Part shown: positions 35,380 through 43,605 of the stretch, one piece after another
Numbering within the stretch: position 1 is the stretch's first letter
How the letters are laid out: each line of letters begins with the position of its first letter
Assembly (NCBI RefSeq): GCF_023277925.1
Contig: NZ_CP063832.1
Coordinates: 1,521,001-1,585,000 of the forward strand
Direction of reading: 5' to 3'
Length of the DNA: 64,000 nt
Source: Pseudomonas entomophila
GTDB lineage: Bacteria; Pseudomonadota; Gammaproteobacteria; Pseudomonadales; Pseudomonadaceae
The notes under the pieces: model-generated
What the model was told of the DNA's origin: nothing
Database searches by the model: none
What the model saw: the letters and a program-made list of their open reading frames with translations, nothing else
Position numbers and translations under genes: made by a program

Positions 35380-35840
35380 GAGGCGCTCACCGCTTCGCTG
35401 CCGGCCTGCTCGGCTACGTTACGGCTGTAGTCACGCAGGTAGACGATGAACTCCTGCAACAGCCGATCCCACAGCAGCAGGCTGCCCAGCAGGTGCTTCT
35501 CGCTGACGCCATCGGCGACCACCACGTCATTTTCCATCACCAGGAACTCGCCCTGCACCGAAAGGCGGGCAAAGCGTCGCGAGGCGTTCCAGCGTTCGGC
35601 CAGGCCTGCTGGCAGCTCGCCCTGGATACGCAGGGCGCAGCTGAAAGTGAAATCGAGGAATTCGCCCGCCTGCCCCTGCGCAGGATTGCCGAAACGAACG
35701 GCATAGCCCACGCCCTGGCTGGCACTGAGCAACTGCACCACGGCATTCTGCTCGCTGCGGTTGACCCGGCAGCCAGCGTCCTGCAACAGCTTGGTGAGGG
35801 AGTCGGCGCTCACGGTTTCGATCAGGGTGACTTCGGTCAT
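35376..35840 (-). CDS. YbjN-like / type III chaperone-fold protein
   Basis: 154 aa from the ATG at 35840. The pattern 'LIETVSADSLTKLLQDAGCRVN', 'VVQLLSASQGVGYAVRFGNPA', 'FLDFTFSCALRIQG', 'RFARLSVQGEFLVMENDVVVADGVS' and 'LLLWDRLLQEFIVYLRDYS' is that of the YbjN family, which shares the type III secretion chaperone fold. No signal peptide, so cytoplasmic. Such proteins may bind secretion substrates or regulate them. Position in the export operon suggests a chaperone-like or stabilising role; that is inference. Confidence 0.72.
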   Translation of the reverse strand: MTEVTLIETVSADSLTKLLQDAGCRVNRSEQNAVVQLLSASQGVGYAVRFGNPAQGQAGEFLDFTFSCALRIQGELPAGLAERWNASRRFARLSVQGEFLVMENDVVVADGVSEKHLLGSLLLWDRLLQEFIVYLRDYSRNVAEQAGSEAVSAS

Positions 35841-35869
35841 GTCTTGCCTTCCTTGTGGTGGTTGAATCG

Positions 35870-36487
35870 TCACGGGTTGACGCCCTTGGGGGCATCGAAC
35901 TGGCTTTCGTAGAGTCGATCGCCGTAGGCCTGGGCCAGCTCCTCGAAACGTACCCGGGCTCCGCCGGCGAAGGGCTGGCGCATGTTCACGACATCGGCGA
36001 TATCGACCTTCTCGTAGGCGGCCAGCATCTCCTTGGCCACCCCGTACATCTGTTGGTTGCGCGCCTGGCACTGGCTCACCTGGCCGTCACGCTCGGTCAG
36101 TTGGGCCTGCAGCGCGGCGCGCTCGCCTTCCTTGCCCCGGGCCATGCCCAGCAGCTCCTCGTAGGCTTGCTTGTACTTGTGCAGTTGCTCGTTGCTGCTG
36201 GCCACCAGCGCCTGGGCCTGGCTGTGCATGGCCTGTTGCTGGCTGGCCAGCTGCGCGGTCAGTTCGCGCACCTGCGCCTGGGCGGCGTCGCGCTGCTGCT
36301 CGGCGGCCTGGCGGGCGGCACTGGCCTGGGCTTGCTCGCTCTGCAGGGCCTGCAATTGCTGGGTGGTGCTGCGCAGTTGGGCGCGCAGGCGCTCCTCGAG
36401 GGTGTCGGCCGACACCGAGGCCGCCAGGCTCGCGCCCAGGGCCAGCATCAGCCAGGTGCAACGACGGCGATAGGCTCCCTTGTTCAT
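35870..36487 (-). CDS. Periplasmic coiled-coil protein
   Basis: 205 aa with signal peptide ('MLALGASLAASVSA'). Residues about 28-140 form an uninterrupted coiled coil (Gln/Ala/Glu/Leu rich: 'LRSTTQQLQALQSEQAQAS'). A compact C-terminal part contains 'MYGVAKEMLAAYEKVDIADVV' and 'RFEELAQAYGDRLYESQFDAP'. In other TonB/ExbB gene sets a periplasmic coiled-coil protein (DUF3450 type) accompanies the energiser; this is the analogous position, though the sequence is not clearly that family. It probably spans between inner-membrane motor and outer-membrane parts. Confidence 0.75.
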   Translation of the reverse strand: MNKGAYRRRCTWLMLALGASLAASVSADTLEERLRAQLRSTTQQLQALQSEQAQASAARQAAEQQRDAAQAQVRELTAQLASQQQAMHSQAQALVASSNEQLHKYKQAYEELLGMARGKEGERAALQAQLTERDGQVSQCQARNQQMYGVAKEMLAAYEKVDIADVVNMRQPFAGGARVRFEELAQAYGDRLYESQFDAPKGVNP

Positions 36488-36502
36488 GCCCGTGCTCCTT
36501 CC

Positions 36503-38203
36503 CTAGAACCGCGTGTTGACTTCAAGTTGTAGCACATCGATATCAAACGGCGCGCCGTAGACCGCTTCGCTGCTCAACCAACGGGCTGTGGCATGGACGT
36601 TGTCGGCCAAGCCGTAGTTGCCGCCGAGGAAGTAGCCCTTGGCGTTGGTGCCGCCCAGGTGGAAGCTGGAATCGTTGAAGCCGTCCGGCAGCGCGTCGGG
36701 CTCGATGCGCTTGTAGCCGGCGAACAGGTTCCAGTCGCCCGCCTTGCGCATGTCCAGGGCGTTACCCAGGGTGAACTGGAACATCCAGGCATCGCTGCCG
36801 CTCTTGATGTTGCCGTTCTCGTCGACGTTGTTGGCCAACTGGCCGGCCGCGCGCTTGCGCATGTCGCCCTCGTCGTAGGCCAGGTTGTGGACGTAGTTGG
36901 CCTGGCTGCGCAGCTTGAAGTCGCGGGGCAGGTCGGCGTCCCACACCAGGTTCAGGTCGAGCAGGTCGAACTCCGAGGCGATCCCCACGAATTGCGGCTG
37001 CGGCGTAGCTGCCGGGTTGGCCGGGTTGGGCGTGATGTCGCGCAGCAGGAACAGGGTGTTGCCCTTCTGCATGAAGGTCGGCCGGGTCTCGTCGCTGTCG
37101 CAGCCCGGCTGGCCGTTCCAGGGCGCGCAGGGGCTGGAGCGTTGGCCTGCGATATCGTCGAAACGGTAGTAGGCCATGGCGCCCTTGAGCCGGTGGTGGT
37201 CGTTGATCGCCCACTTGGCGCCCAGCTGGGCGCCGTACAGCCACTTGTTCTCGCTGTCTTCCTTGTCGAAACCGTTGCTGCTGGCGCTGTCGTCGCTGTA
37301 CTGCACCGGGAACGCGCCAACGGTGCCGAACAGGCTGAGGTCGCGGTTCAGCGGCTGGTCGAAGATCGCCGCCAGGCCGTCGAAGTTGAGGTCATGGGAG
37401 TAGAGGATGTCGGTGGACATGAACGGGTTGGCGATACGCCCGCCGGTCAGGGTCAGCCGTTCGCTCGGGCTCCAGCTGACATAGCCCTGGTCGAGCCACA
37501 GGTCCTTCTTGCCGAAGCCGCCGCCCAGGTTCTGGGTGGTCGACACCGGGTTGTTGTTCGAGCCGGTGGCGATGCGAATACCCGCCACCCAGTGCTCGGC
37601 CAGTTGCGCCTTGAGGCCGAAACGCGCACGCAGGCGCAGGATGCTGTCGCGATCTTCCCGCGTGTTGAGCAGCGGCGGCAGGCTGGAGCTGCTGTTGGGG
37701 TTGACGTCGTAGGGCCCCTTTTCGTTGAGCTTGGCAAAATCGACGATCTCGTTGCTGTTGCCGTCGGCGTAGTAGCGCGACTCGCCGCGCAGGCGCAGGT
37801 CGCCGTCGAAGCTGATGCGCGAGGCCCAGTCGGGGAAGCTGTTGGGCGCGGCCCAGTTCTCCTGCTTGGCGGTATTGAGCACTTCAGCCTTGATTTCGTC
37901 GCGGATCTGCTGGCGGACGATGGCCGGCACGTACTGCACGCGCACCTCGCCATTGGCCGCCGGGGCCTGGGCGACGATCGGCGCGGCGCTGGTGGCGGCG
38001 CGGGCCTGCTGGGCCTCGCGCTCGGCCTGGGCGATCAGCGCGTCGGCCTTGTCCTGCTTGAGCACGCCCTGCTCCACCAGCAGGCGGATCAGGTTGACGG
38101 TCGCGTTCTCCGACGGCGCGGCGTAGGCGACGGCCGGACCGACCGCGGTGGCGGCGGCCAGCAGGCCGAGCGCCAGGGTCAATCGGTTCACTGGGCACTT
38201 CAT
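36503..38203 (-). CDS. Putative outer-membrane porin with N-terminal coiled segment
   Basis: 566 aa from the ATG at 38203. A signal peptide ends near residue 29 ('AVAYAA'). A short helical stretch 'LIRLLVEQGVLKQDKADALIAQAEREAQQA' (about 35-70) is typical of the putative porin family found in proteobacteria, and then a beta-barrel from about 125: 'RISFDGDLRLRGESRYY', 'LRLRARFGLKAQLAEHWVAGIRIATG', 'GGRIANPFMSTDILYSHDLNFDGLA'. The protein ends in 'LQLEVNTRF', the C-terminal Phe needed for BAM insertion. It follows the TonB-like gene by 38 bp. Function within the system is unknown. Confidence 0.85.
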   Translation of the reverse strand: MKCPVNRLTLALGLLAAATAVGPAVAYAAPSENATVNLIRLLVEQGVLKQDKADALIAQAEREAQQARAATSAAPIVAQAPAANGEVRVQYVPAIVRQQIRDEIKAEVLNTAKQENWAAPNSFPDWASRISFDGDLRLRGESRYYADGNSNEIVDFAKLNEKGPYDVNPNSSSSLPPLLNTREDRDSILRLRARFGLKAQLAEHWVAGIRIATGSNNNPVSTTQNLGGGFGKKDLWLDQGYVSWSPSERLTLTGGRIANPFMSTDILYSHDLNFDGLAAIFDQPLNRDLSLFGTVGAFPVQYSDDSASSNGFDKEDSENKWLYGAQLGAKWAINDHHRLKGAMAYYRFDDIAGQRSSPCAPWNGQPGCDSDETRPTFMQKGNTLFLLRDITPNPANPAATPQPQFVGIASEFDLLDLNLVWDADLPRDFKLRSQANYVHNLAYDEGDMRKRAAGQLANNVDENGNIKSGSDAWMFQFTLGNALDMRKAGDWNLFAGYKRIEPDALPDGFNDSSFHLGGTNAKGYFLGGNYGLADNVHATARWLSSEAVYGAPFDIDVLQLEVNTRF

Positions 38204-38241
38204 GGGTTTGCAACTCCTGTGGGTCAGTCGTGCTTCGTTGT

Positions 38242-38913
38242 TCATGGCCGGCGCCCTTGCAGGGCGATCTTTACTGGCAACGTCAGGCTGGCGGGTGGGC
38301 GTTGGTCGAGGGCCGGCGCGGCACGCAGGGCAGCAACCACCTGGGCGTCCACCTCGGGCTCGCCGCTGCCGCGCAACAGCTCGACGCGGGTGATCTCGCC
38401 GGCCGCGCTGAGCCAGATCTCGGCCTGCAGGTTGAACACCAGGTTGCGCAGCTCGGGGTTGTCGCGCAGCAGGCGCTGGAAGGCGTAGGCCAGGTACTGG
38501 CTGTAGCTGCCGTTGCCCAGGCCCCCACCGCCGCCACCGGCCATGCCGCCGCCCTTGCCGGCACCGACGTTGAAGCTGTCGCCACCCGCCTGCGCGTCGC
38601 CGTCCATCTGCATCGGCTCGGCCAGGTCCTGGGCGGGGTCCGGGGCGTCCTCGGCCGGCTTGACTTCCTCGGCCTCGGGCACCGGTTGCGGCTCGACGAT
38701 CTTCTCCTCGACCGGCGGCTCGGGCTCCTTCGGCGGCTCCGGCGGCGGTGGCGGTGGGGGCGGCAACGGGATGATCGCCGGCACCTTGGGCGCCTCGCGG
38801 CGCACCCCGGCCATGTCGTTGGCCCACTGCCACAGCAGCCAGGCCAGGCCCGCGCCCGCCACGGCGAGCACGGCCCAGGTCAGCAGACGGCGGGGGTTGG
38901 CTGTACGTTCCAT
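38242..38913 (-). CDS. TonB-like energy transducer
   Basis: 223 aa from the ATG at 38913 ('MERTANPRRLLTW'). One N-terminal transmembrane helix (about 10-32) is followed by a Pro/Glu-rich spacer with eight consecutive prolines and 'PPKEPEPPVEEKIVEPQPVPEAEE', then a Gly-rich linker, and a C-terminal TonB-type domain ('YAFQRLLRDNPELRNLVFNLQAEIWLSAAGEITRVELLRGSGEPEVD'). It would transmit proton-motive energy from the ExbB/ExbD-like pair to an outer-membrane protein. ExbD is encoded 8 bp upstream. No TonB-dependent receptor is encoded nearby; the partner may be the TpsB-like barrel or the porin. Confidence 0.88.
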   Translation of the reverse strand: MERTANPRRLLTWAVLAVAGAGLAWLLWQWANDMAGVRREAPKVPAIIPLPPPPPPPPEPPKEPEPPVEEKIVEPQPVPEAEEVKPAEDAPDPAQDLAEPMQMDGDAQAGGDSFNVGAGKGGGMAGGGGGGLGNGSYSQYLAYAFQRLLRDNPELRNLVFNLQAEIWLSAAGEITRVELLRGSGEPEVDAQVVAALRAAPALDQRPPASLTLPVKIALQGRRP

Positions 38914-38921
38914 GCCTGCCC

Positions 38922-39347
38922 TCACCCCTGGTTCGGCTTGCCGGTGACCAGCCCGACCTGGGCCAGTTCGAGACGGCGCAGCAGATCGAGCACCTCGACC
39001 ACCTTCTGGTACTGCACGCCGGCGTCACCGCGCACGATCAGCGGGAAGTCCGGGTTGCGCGCCTTTTCGCTGCGCAAGCGGTCCTCCAGCTCCTGCAAGG
39101 TCACCGGGTAGGCGTCGAGAAACACCTGGCCGGCGTCGTTGATCGAGATCGCCTTGGTCTTGGGCTGGGCCAGCGACACCGAGGCGCTGGCCTTGGGCAG
39201 TTGCACCTGGATGCCCGAGACCTGGGCGGTGGCGGTGAGGATGAACATCACCAGCACCACCATCAGCACGTCCACCAGCGGGGTGATGTTGATGCTGTCC
39301 ACCGCGGCGTCGGCGTCGTCGTCATGGGCGTTGTTCACGGATGCCAT
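38922..39347 (-). CDS. exbD: ExbD/TolR-type proton channel subunit
   Basis: 141 aa from the ATG at 39347. A single transmembrane helix 'INITPLVDVLMVVLVMFILTAT' includes the conserved Asp (PLVDV) that carries protons. The periplasmic part 'KAISINDAGQVFLDAYPVTLQELEDRL' and 'FPLIVRGDAGVQYQKVVEVLDLLRRLELAQVGLVT' is standard for ExbD. Directly follows the ExbB fusion and precedes the TonB-like gene; the three form one energising unit. Confidence 0.93.
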   Translation of the reverse strand: MASVNNAHDDDADAAVDSINITPLVDVLMVVLVMFILTATAQVSGIQVQLPKASASVSLAQPKTKAISINDAGQVFLDAYPVTLQELEDRLRSEKARNPDFPLIVRGDAGVQYQKVVEVLDLLRRLELAQVGLVTGKPNQG

Positions 39348-39357
39348 GGCCGCCTCC

Positions 39358-41163
39358 TCACGCCGGGACCGACGGGCTGACCGCGCGGCCCTGGGGCCGC
39401 TGCGCCGCTTCGCCGGCCTGCCCTTCGCCATGCAGCTCGGCCAGGCGGGTGATGAACTCGTCGACGAACACCCGCATGTCGGCACCGACTTCGCGGTTAC
39501 GGGTGGTCAGGCGGTTGTAGCCGAACAGCGCGGGGATCGCGACGAACAGGCCCATGGCGGTGGCCAGCAGCGCGGCAGCCATGCCCGGGGCGATGGCGTT
39601 GATGTTCACGTCACCGGCCATGGCCGTACCAAGGAACACCACCATGATCCCCAGCACGGTGCCCAGCAGGCCGATGTAGGGGCCGCCGGCAATGGCGTTG
39701 GACAGGGTCGAGAGCTTGGATGACAACACTTGGTTCTCGCGGGTGCGCACACCGTCCATGGAGCAGCGGATCGCCTCGATGGTGGCGGCGGACACCACGT
39801 TGGTGTCGGCGCCCTGGGCGCGGCGGGTGCGCAGTTCCTGCACCGCCACCAGGTACAGGCGCCACAGCGACGAGCCCTGCAACCGTTGGTGCAGGCCTGG
39901 GTCGTCGGCGAACTGCTCAAGGCGCGTACCCACCGTGGCGAAGTGTTCGCGGAACTGCGCGTTGGCGGCGGTGACCCGGCTCAGGGCGCGCTGCTTGCGC
40001 AGCATGATCAGCCACGACTGCACCATCATCAGCACCAGCACGGCGATGATCACCCAGGCATCGACCGGCACTGCCTTGAGCAGGAAGCCCAGGCTGCCGA
40101 AGCCGAAGCCCGACTGTTCTTCATCGACGCCATAAGCCACCAGGCGCGACTCGGCGCCCTGGGCCAGCACCTGCGCTTGCAGGCTGGCCTGGCTGCGGGC
40201 CACGCGGGAGATGCGCAGCTCGTCCAGCGCGCCGACGAAGGGGCCGAAGCTGCTGGCGGGCGCGCCTTCGGTGGCGGGCAAGTCGCCGCCGATGCCCACC
40301 GTGCCAGTGAACGCGGCCAGGCTGACAGCCAGGCGGGCCACCGGCTGGCCATCGACCAGCAGGCTCAGGTTGCCGCCCTCGCCCACCAGGGCCAGGTGTT
40401 GCCACTGGCCAGCTGTCAATGCCTGGTTGGCGCTGGCACGCTGGCCATCCACCTCGACGAACGCCACACCCTGGGCCAAGCCCAGCAGCAGGCTGTGCCC
40501 CGCCTCGCGGCGGGCCAGCAGCAACTGTTCGCCTACCGCCTGGTCCTGGCGCAGCCAGGTGCTGAAGGTGAAGGCCGCGCCGGCCGGCAGTTGCAGCGAA
40601 GCACTGGCCGGCAAGTGCAGGGCCTGGCCACCGAGCTGGATAGCCCGGCCGATCACGCCGTCGACCGCCACGGCCTGGCCTTGCAGTTGATTGCCGTACG
40701 GGCTGGCATCGCGCGGGCTGGCGCCGTCGAAGTGGTACAGCGCGGTGTAGTCGGCGTCGAAACTGGGCTGGCCGTTGGCAGCCTGGGCCTTGGGGTTGCC
40801 GTAGTACATCCACAGGTCCTGGCGCTGGCCGGGCTCGATGCGCGGCACGTCGACCCAGATCAGGGCCATGCCCATCAGCGGATCGAACTGCTCGACATAG
40901 TGGTTGAGCACGGTCTTGTCGTCGGCGCCGACGAAGCGGATGTCCGCGCCGGTCTCGCTGACGCCATCGAAGGTGAAATTGCCGGTGTGCAGGCGCACCA
41001 GCAACGCGGTGCGGCCCAGTGCCTGGGTCAGGCCGGCGCCTTGCGCGGTGGTGTCCACGGCAATCTGCTTGCGGTACAGCCAGTCGTCCTGCCACCAGGC
41101 GCTGGCGCTGCCCGGCAGGGCGAAGCCCAGGCACAGCAGCAGGGTCAATATCAGGCGTTGCAT
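39358..41163 (-). CDS. ExbB/MotA/TolQ proton channel protein fused to DUF2341 and LamG-like domains
   Basis: 601 aa. A signal peptide (about 1-22) leads into a DUF2341 domain at about 23-135 ('WWQDDWLYRKQIAVDTTAQGA', 'RFVGADDKTVLNHYVEQFD', 'WVDVPRIEPGQRQDLWMYYGNPKA'). Next comes a concanavalin/LamG-like lectin fold at about 145-335 ('FHFDGASPRDAS' type start, 'FTFSTWLRQDQAV', 'GALDELRISRVARS'). Then a MotA/TolQ/ExbB channel at about 370-590 with three helices ('AWVIIAVLVLMMVQSWLIML', 'GPYIGLLGTVLGIMVVFLGTAMAG', 'MAAALLATAMGLFVAIPALFGYN'). Ordinary ExbB is about 240 aa. The large periplasmic sensor-like half could bind a glycan or fibre protein and gate the motor; that is inference. Confidence 0.9.
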   Translation of the reverse strand: MQRLILTLLLCLGFALPGSASAWWQDDWLYRKQIAVDTTAQGAGLTQALGRTALLVRLHTGNFTFDGVSETGADIRFVGADDKTVLNHYVEQFDPLMGMALIWVDVPRIEPGQRQDLWMYYGNPKAQAANGQPSFDADYTALYHFDGASPRDASPYGNQLQGQAVAVDGVIGRAIQLGGQALHLPASASLQLPAGAAFTFSTWLRQDQAVGEQLLLARREAGHSLLLGLAQGVAFVEVDGQRASANQALTAGQWQHLALVGEGGNLSLLVDGQPVARLAVSLAAFTGTVGIGGDLPATEGAPASSFGPFVGALDELRISRVARSQASLQAQVLAQGAESRLVAYGVDEEQSGFGFGSLGFLLKAVPVDAWVIIAVLVLMMVQSWLIMLRKQRALSRVTAANAQFREHFATVGTRLEQFADDPGLHQRLQGSSLWRLYLVAVQELRTRRAQGADTNVVSAATIEAIRCSMDGVRTRENQVLSSKLSTLSNAIAGGPYIGLLGTVLGIMVVFLGTAMAGDVNINAIAPGMAAALLATAMGLFVAIPALFGYNRLTTRNREVGADMRVFVDEFITRLAELHGEGQAGEAAQRPQGRAVSPSVPA

Positions 41164-41195
41164 GGGGGTTCTCCGGGGCGATGTCAGTCGGTGAT

Positions 41196-42776
41196 TCAGA
41201 AAGTTGCCTGCACGCTGAAGTGCACGCGCGAGGCGTTCTTGTCGGTGTTGGGGCCATCTTTCAGCGGCACGGCCCAGTCGAGGCTGCCGGACAACCAGTC
41301 GTTGAGCGTGGCGCGAGTGCCCACGCCGGCGCTGGCCAGGCTGTAGCGGTCGTCCTGCTCGGGCAGGGCATCCTGCAGGCGCAGTTGGGCGCCTTCGGCG
41401 AACAGGTAGAAGCGCCAGTCGCTGATATAGCTGCCGACATAGCGGCCCAGGGAGGGGGTGCGCAGCTCCTGGGACAGCAGCACGCCGTCGTCGCCGGTGC
41501 GCTCGGCGGCCAGGTAGCCGCGCACCGAGGTGGCGCCGCCGGCGGCGAATTGCTCGTTCGACACCAGGGGCCCGGAGGCCAGCTGGAAGGCCAGCTTCGA
41601 GGCGCTCTGCCATTGCCCGGCGAAGTCGAAGGTGTAGCTGGCGTCGCCCTTGAGCGCGGCGAAGCTCGAATTGGCGCGGTAGCGCTTGTAGTCGAACGCC
41701 TGGTCATCGCTGTTGTACCCCAGCAGCCCGCGGGTGCCGGCCACCAGGCTCAGGCCCAGGCTCAACTGGTCGTGCTCGGTGAAGCGGTAGCCGTTGTAGC
41801 CCAGGGTAATGGGCGAGTACTTGAGCGGCACCGTGTCGTTGTCGCCGCCCAGGCTGACCTTCTCGTCGAAGTCCTTGAAATCGATGCCGATCGACAGCGC
41901 ATTGGCCCAGGCGCCGACGCCCGGCAGGTTGTAGAGGGCGGACACGCCGTAGGCATGGCCCTTGCCCAATACGTTGGTGCCGCCCACGGTGGCCACGTTG
42001 CTGTCGGAATGGTAGCCGGAGAACTGCAGCGTCCAGCGATCATTCAGCGGCGCGGCGTAGGAACCGGACCAGACCTGGGCGTTGTCGCGGTCCTCGGGGG
42101 CGGTGAACCAGGTCAGCGACACGCTGTGCCCGGCCTGCCACAGGTTGTTGTAGCCAAGGCTGACGACGCTGCGCAGCTTCTCGGTGTCGGCGCTGTGGTC
42201 GTTGTTCAACCCCAGGCTGAGGTTCCAGGGCTGCTTGTCCTCGACTTGCAAGTCGACGTCCATGGTGCCCGGCCGTTGGCCCTCGCGCACCAATGGCAGG
42301 ACCTGGCGGCCTGGCGTTCGGTTGAGGCTGGCCAGCTCGTTCTGCACCTGGGCGAAGTCAGGCACCTTGCCCTCCTCCAGCGCCGGCACCTGCTCGCGAA
42401 TCTCCACCGGCGAATAGTGCCTGGCCCCCACCACGCGCACCCGGCCGACCTTGGTCTCGGTGACTTGCAGGTAGACCACCCCGCCCTCGACCTTCTGCTC
42501 CGGCAGCTCGACGAACACCGACTGGTAGCCCCGGGCCTGGTAGCTTTTCTGCAGGGCCTCGCGGGCCCCTTCGAGGTCGGCCAGGGTCCGCTCCGGACCG
42601 AGGTACGGGTACACCGCCTCCTCGATGGCCTGGGCGTCGAGCACGGTGTTGCCGCGCACCACGTACTCGTTGATCTCGACCCGGCGTTCAGGCTCGTTGG
42701 CAAGCGCCGTGGCGGCCAGCAGGCACAGCAGTGCCCCTGCGCCCATGCCGCATCGTTTGAAGAAAAAGTGCTCCAC
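41196..42776 (-). CDS. TpsB-type outer-membrane transporter (ShlB/FhaC/HecB family)
   Basis: 526 aa. A signal peptide is followed by POTRA_2-type domains ('INEYVVRGNTVLDAQAIEEAVYPYLGPERTLADLEGAREALQKSYQARGYQSVFVELPEQ', quoted in part: POTRA residues about 30-105, with 'VVYLQVTETKVGRVRVVG' next). A ShlB-like barrel runs from about 180 to the C-terminal Phe ('HFSVQATF'). The conserved VRGY motif of loop L6 is present as 'ATSVRGYLAAERTGDDG' near 415. In two-partner secretion this barrel exports a TpsA protein, but no TpsA-like gene with a TPS domain is in the window. Confidence 0.9.
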   Translation of the reverse strand: MEHFFFKRCGMGAGALLCLLAATALANEPERRVEINEYVVRGNTVLDAQAIEEAVYPYLGPERTLADLEGAREALQKSYQARGYQSVFVELPEQKVEGGVVYLQVTETKVGRVRVVGARHYSPVEIREQVPALEEGKVPDFAQVQNELASLNRTPGRQVLPLVREGQRPGTMDVDLQVEDKQPWNLSLGLNNDHSADTEKLRSVVSLGYNNLWQAGHSVSLTWFTAPEDRDNAQVWSGSYAAPLNDRWTLQFSGYHSDSNVATVGGTNVLGKGHAYGVSALYNLPGVGAWANALSIGIDFKDFDEKVSLGGDNDTVPLKYSPITLGYNGYRFTEHDQLSLGLSLVAGTRGLLGYNSDDQAFDYKRYRANSSFAALKGDASYTFDFAGQWQSASKLAFQLASGPLVSNEQFAAGGATSVRGYLAAERTGDDGVLLSQELRTPSLGRYVGSYISDWRFYLFAEGAQLRLQDALPEQDDRYSLASAGVGTRATLNDWLSGSLDWAVPLKDGPNTDKNASRVHFSVQATF

Positions 42777-42811
42777 ACCGCCCCCTTGAGCGCCAGGAAT
42801 TCGTTGGGTTT

Positions 42812-43429
42812 CTAGTGGTTGTGATCGGGCGTGCCCGGCCCGTGGTGACGGGCCAGCCAGCTGTGCAGCAGGGCCAGGTTGAGGCTGAACTCCGGCATCG
42901 CCTGCAGGCTGGCGCCGAGCACTTCATCGACCATGCGCTGCAACAGCGACACCGCCATGGCGCTGCCCAGCAGCAACCCCAGGTCGTGGCTGAACAGGTT
43001 GAAGTTCCATACCCGCGACTTGAGCTCAAGGCCGGCGAACCAGCGGAACAGCAGGTTGTAGTTGAGCTGTTCGTAGAGCTGCTTCTCGCTGGGCACCGAA
43101 TACAGCAGCTGCAACAGCAGCACGTGCATCAGCGTGTGCGGGGCGATGGTCATGCCCTGCTGCTCGGCCAGCAGGGCCAGCGGTGCCTGGTACTCGCCCA
43201 GCAGTGTCTCGATGCGCGGCTTGAGCAGGGCCAGCGAATGCCCTGGCGGCACGCAGCTGGCCACCTCACGCAGGGCGCCCTGCCAGTCTTCCTGGGAGAC
43301 GATCCATACCCACGGTGCACCGTAGCGGTACACCGAGACCGGCTGCTTGCGCGCCGCCTCGACGATTTTCGCCAGGCGTTGGTCGAGCTCCTGCATCCCC
43401 ACTTTGGTGTAGCGTTCCATAGTTCCCAT
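42812..43429 (-). CDS. Chimeric protein: Phd/YefM-like N-terminus plus IS5-type transposase N-terminal domain (DUF772)
   Basis: 205 aa. Residues about 4-55 ('YTKVGMQELDQRLAKIVEAARKQ', 'VYRYGAPWVWIVSQEDW') look like a Phd/YefM-type antitoxin DNA-binding/dimer fold. Residues about 105-175 carry the N-terminal helical domain of IS5-family transposases ('LLLQLLYSVPSEKQLYEQLNYNLLFRWFAGLELKSRVWNFNLFS'). The DDE catalytic domain is absent, no terminal inverted repeats flank the gene, and it sits in register inside the operon, so it appears domesticated rather than a broken insertion sequence. Role unknown; DNA binding or protein-protein contact is conceivable. The preceding 176-bp gap before csgG has no gene. 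Confidence 0.75.
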   Translation of the reverse strand: MGTMERYTKVGMQELDQRLAKIVEAARKQPVSVYRYGAPWVWIVSQEDWQGALREVASCVPPGHSLALLKPRIETLLGEYQAPLALLAEQQGMTIAPHTLMHVLLLQLLYSVPSEKQLYEQLNYNLLFRWFAGLELKSRVWNFNLFSHDLGLLLGSAMAVSLLQRMVDEVLGASLQAMPEFSLNLALLHSWLARHHGPGTPDHNH

Positions 43430-43605
43430 CGCCCCACTCCCCGCCCGCTTCTACGGTGCGCCCGCCCCTTGGGCGAGGCGCGTCGTCCGTGTCCATGGCT
43501 TTGACGGAGATGGCGCTTTGCTACCGAACTTTTGTCATGAAAGGTTCATCAGTGAGCGGCTGGGGGTGTGGGCAGGTAGGCGCACAACACCGCCTGGCAT
43601 ACCAC

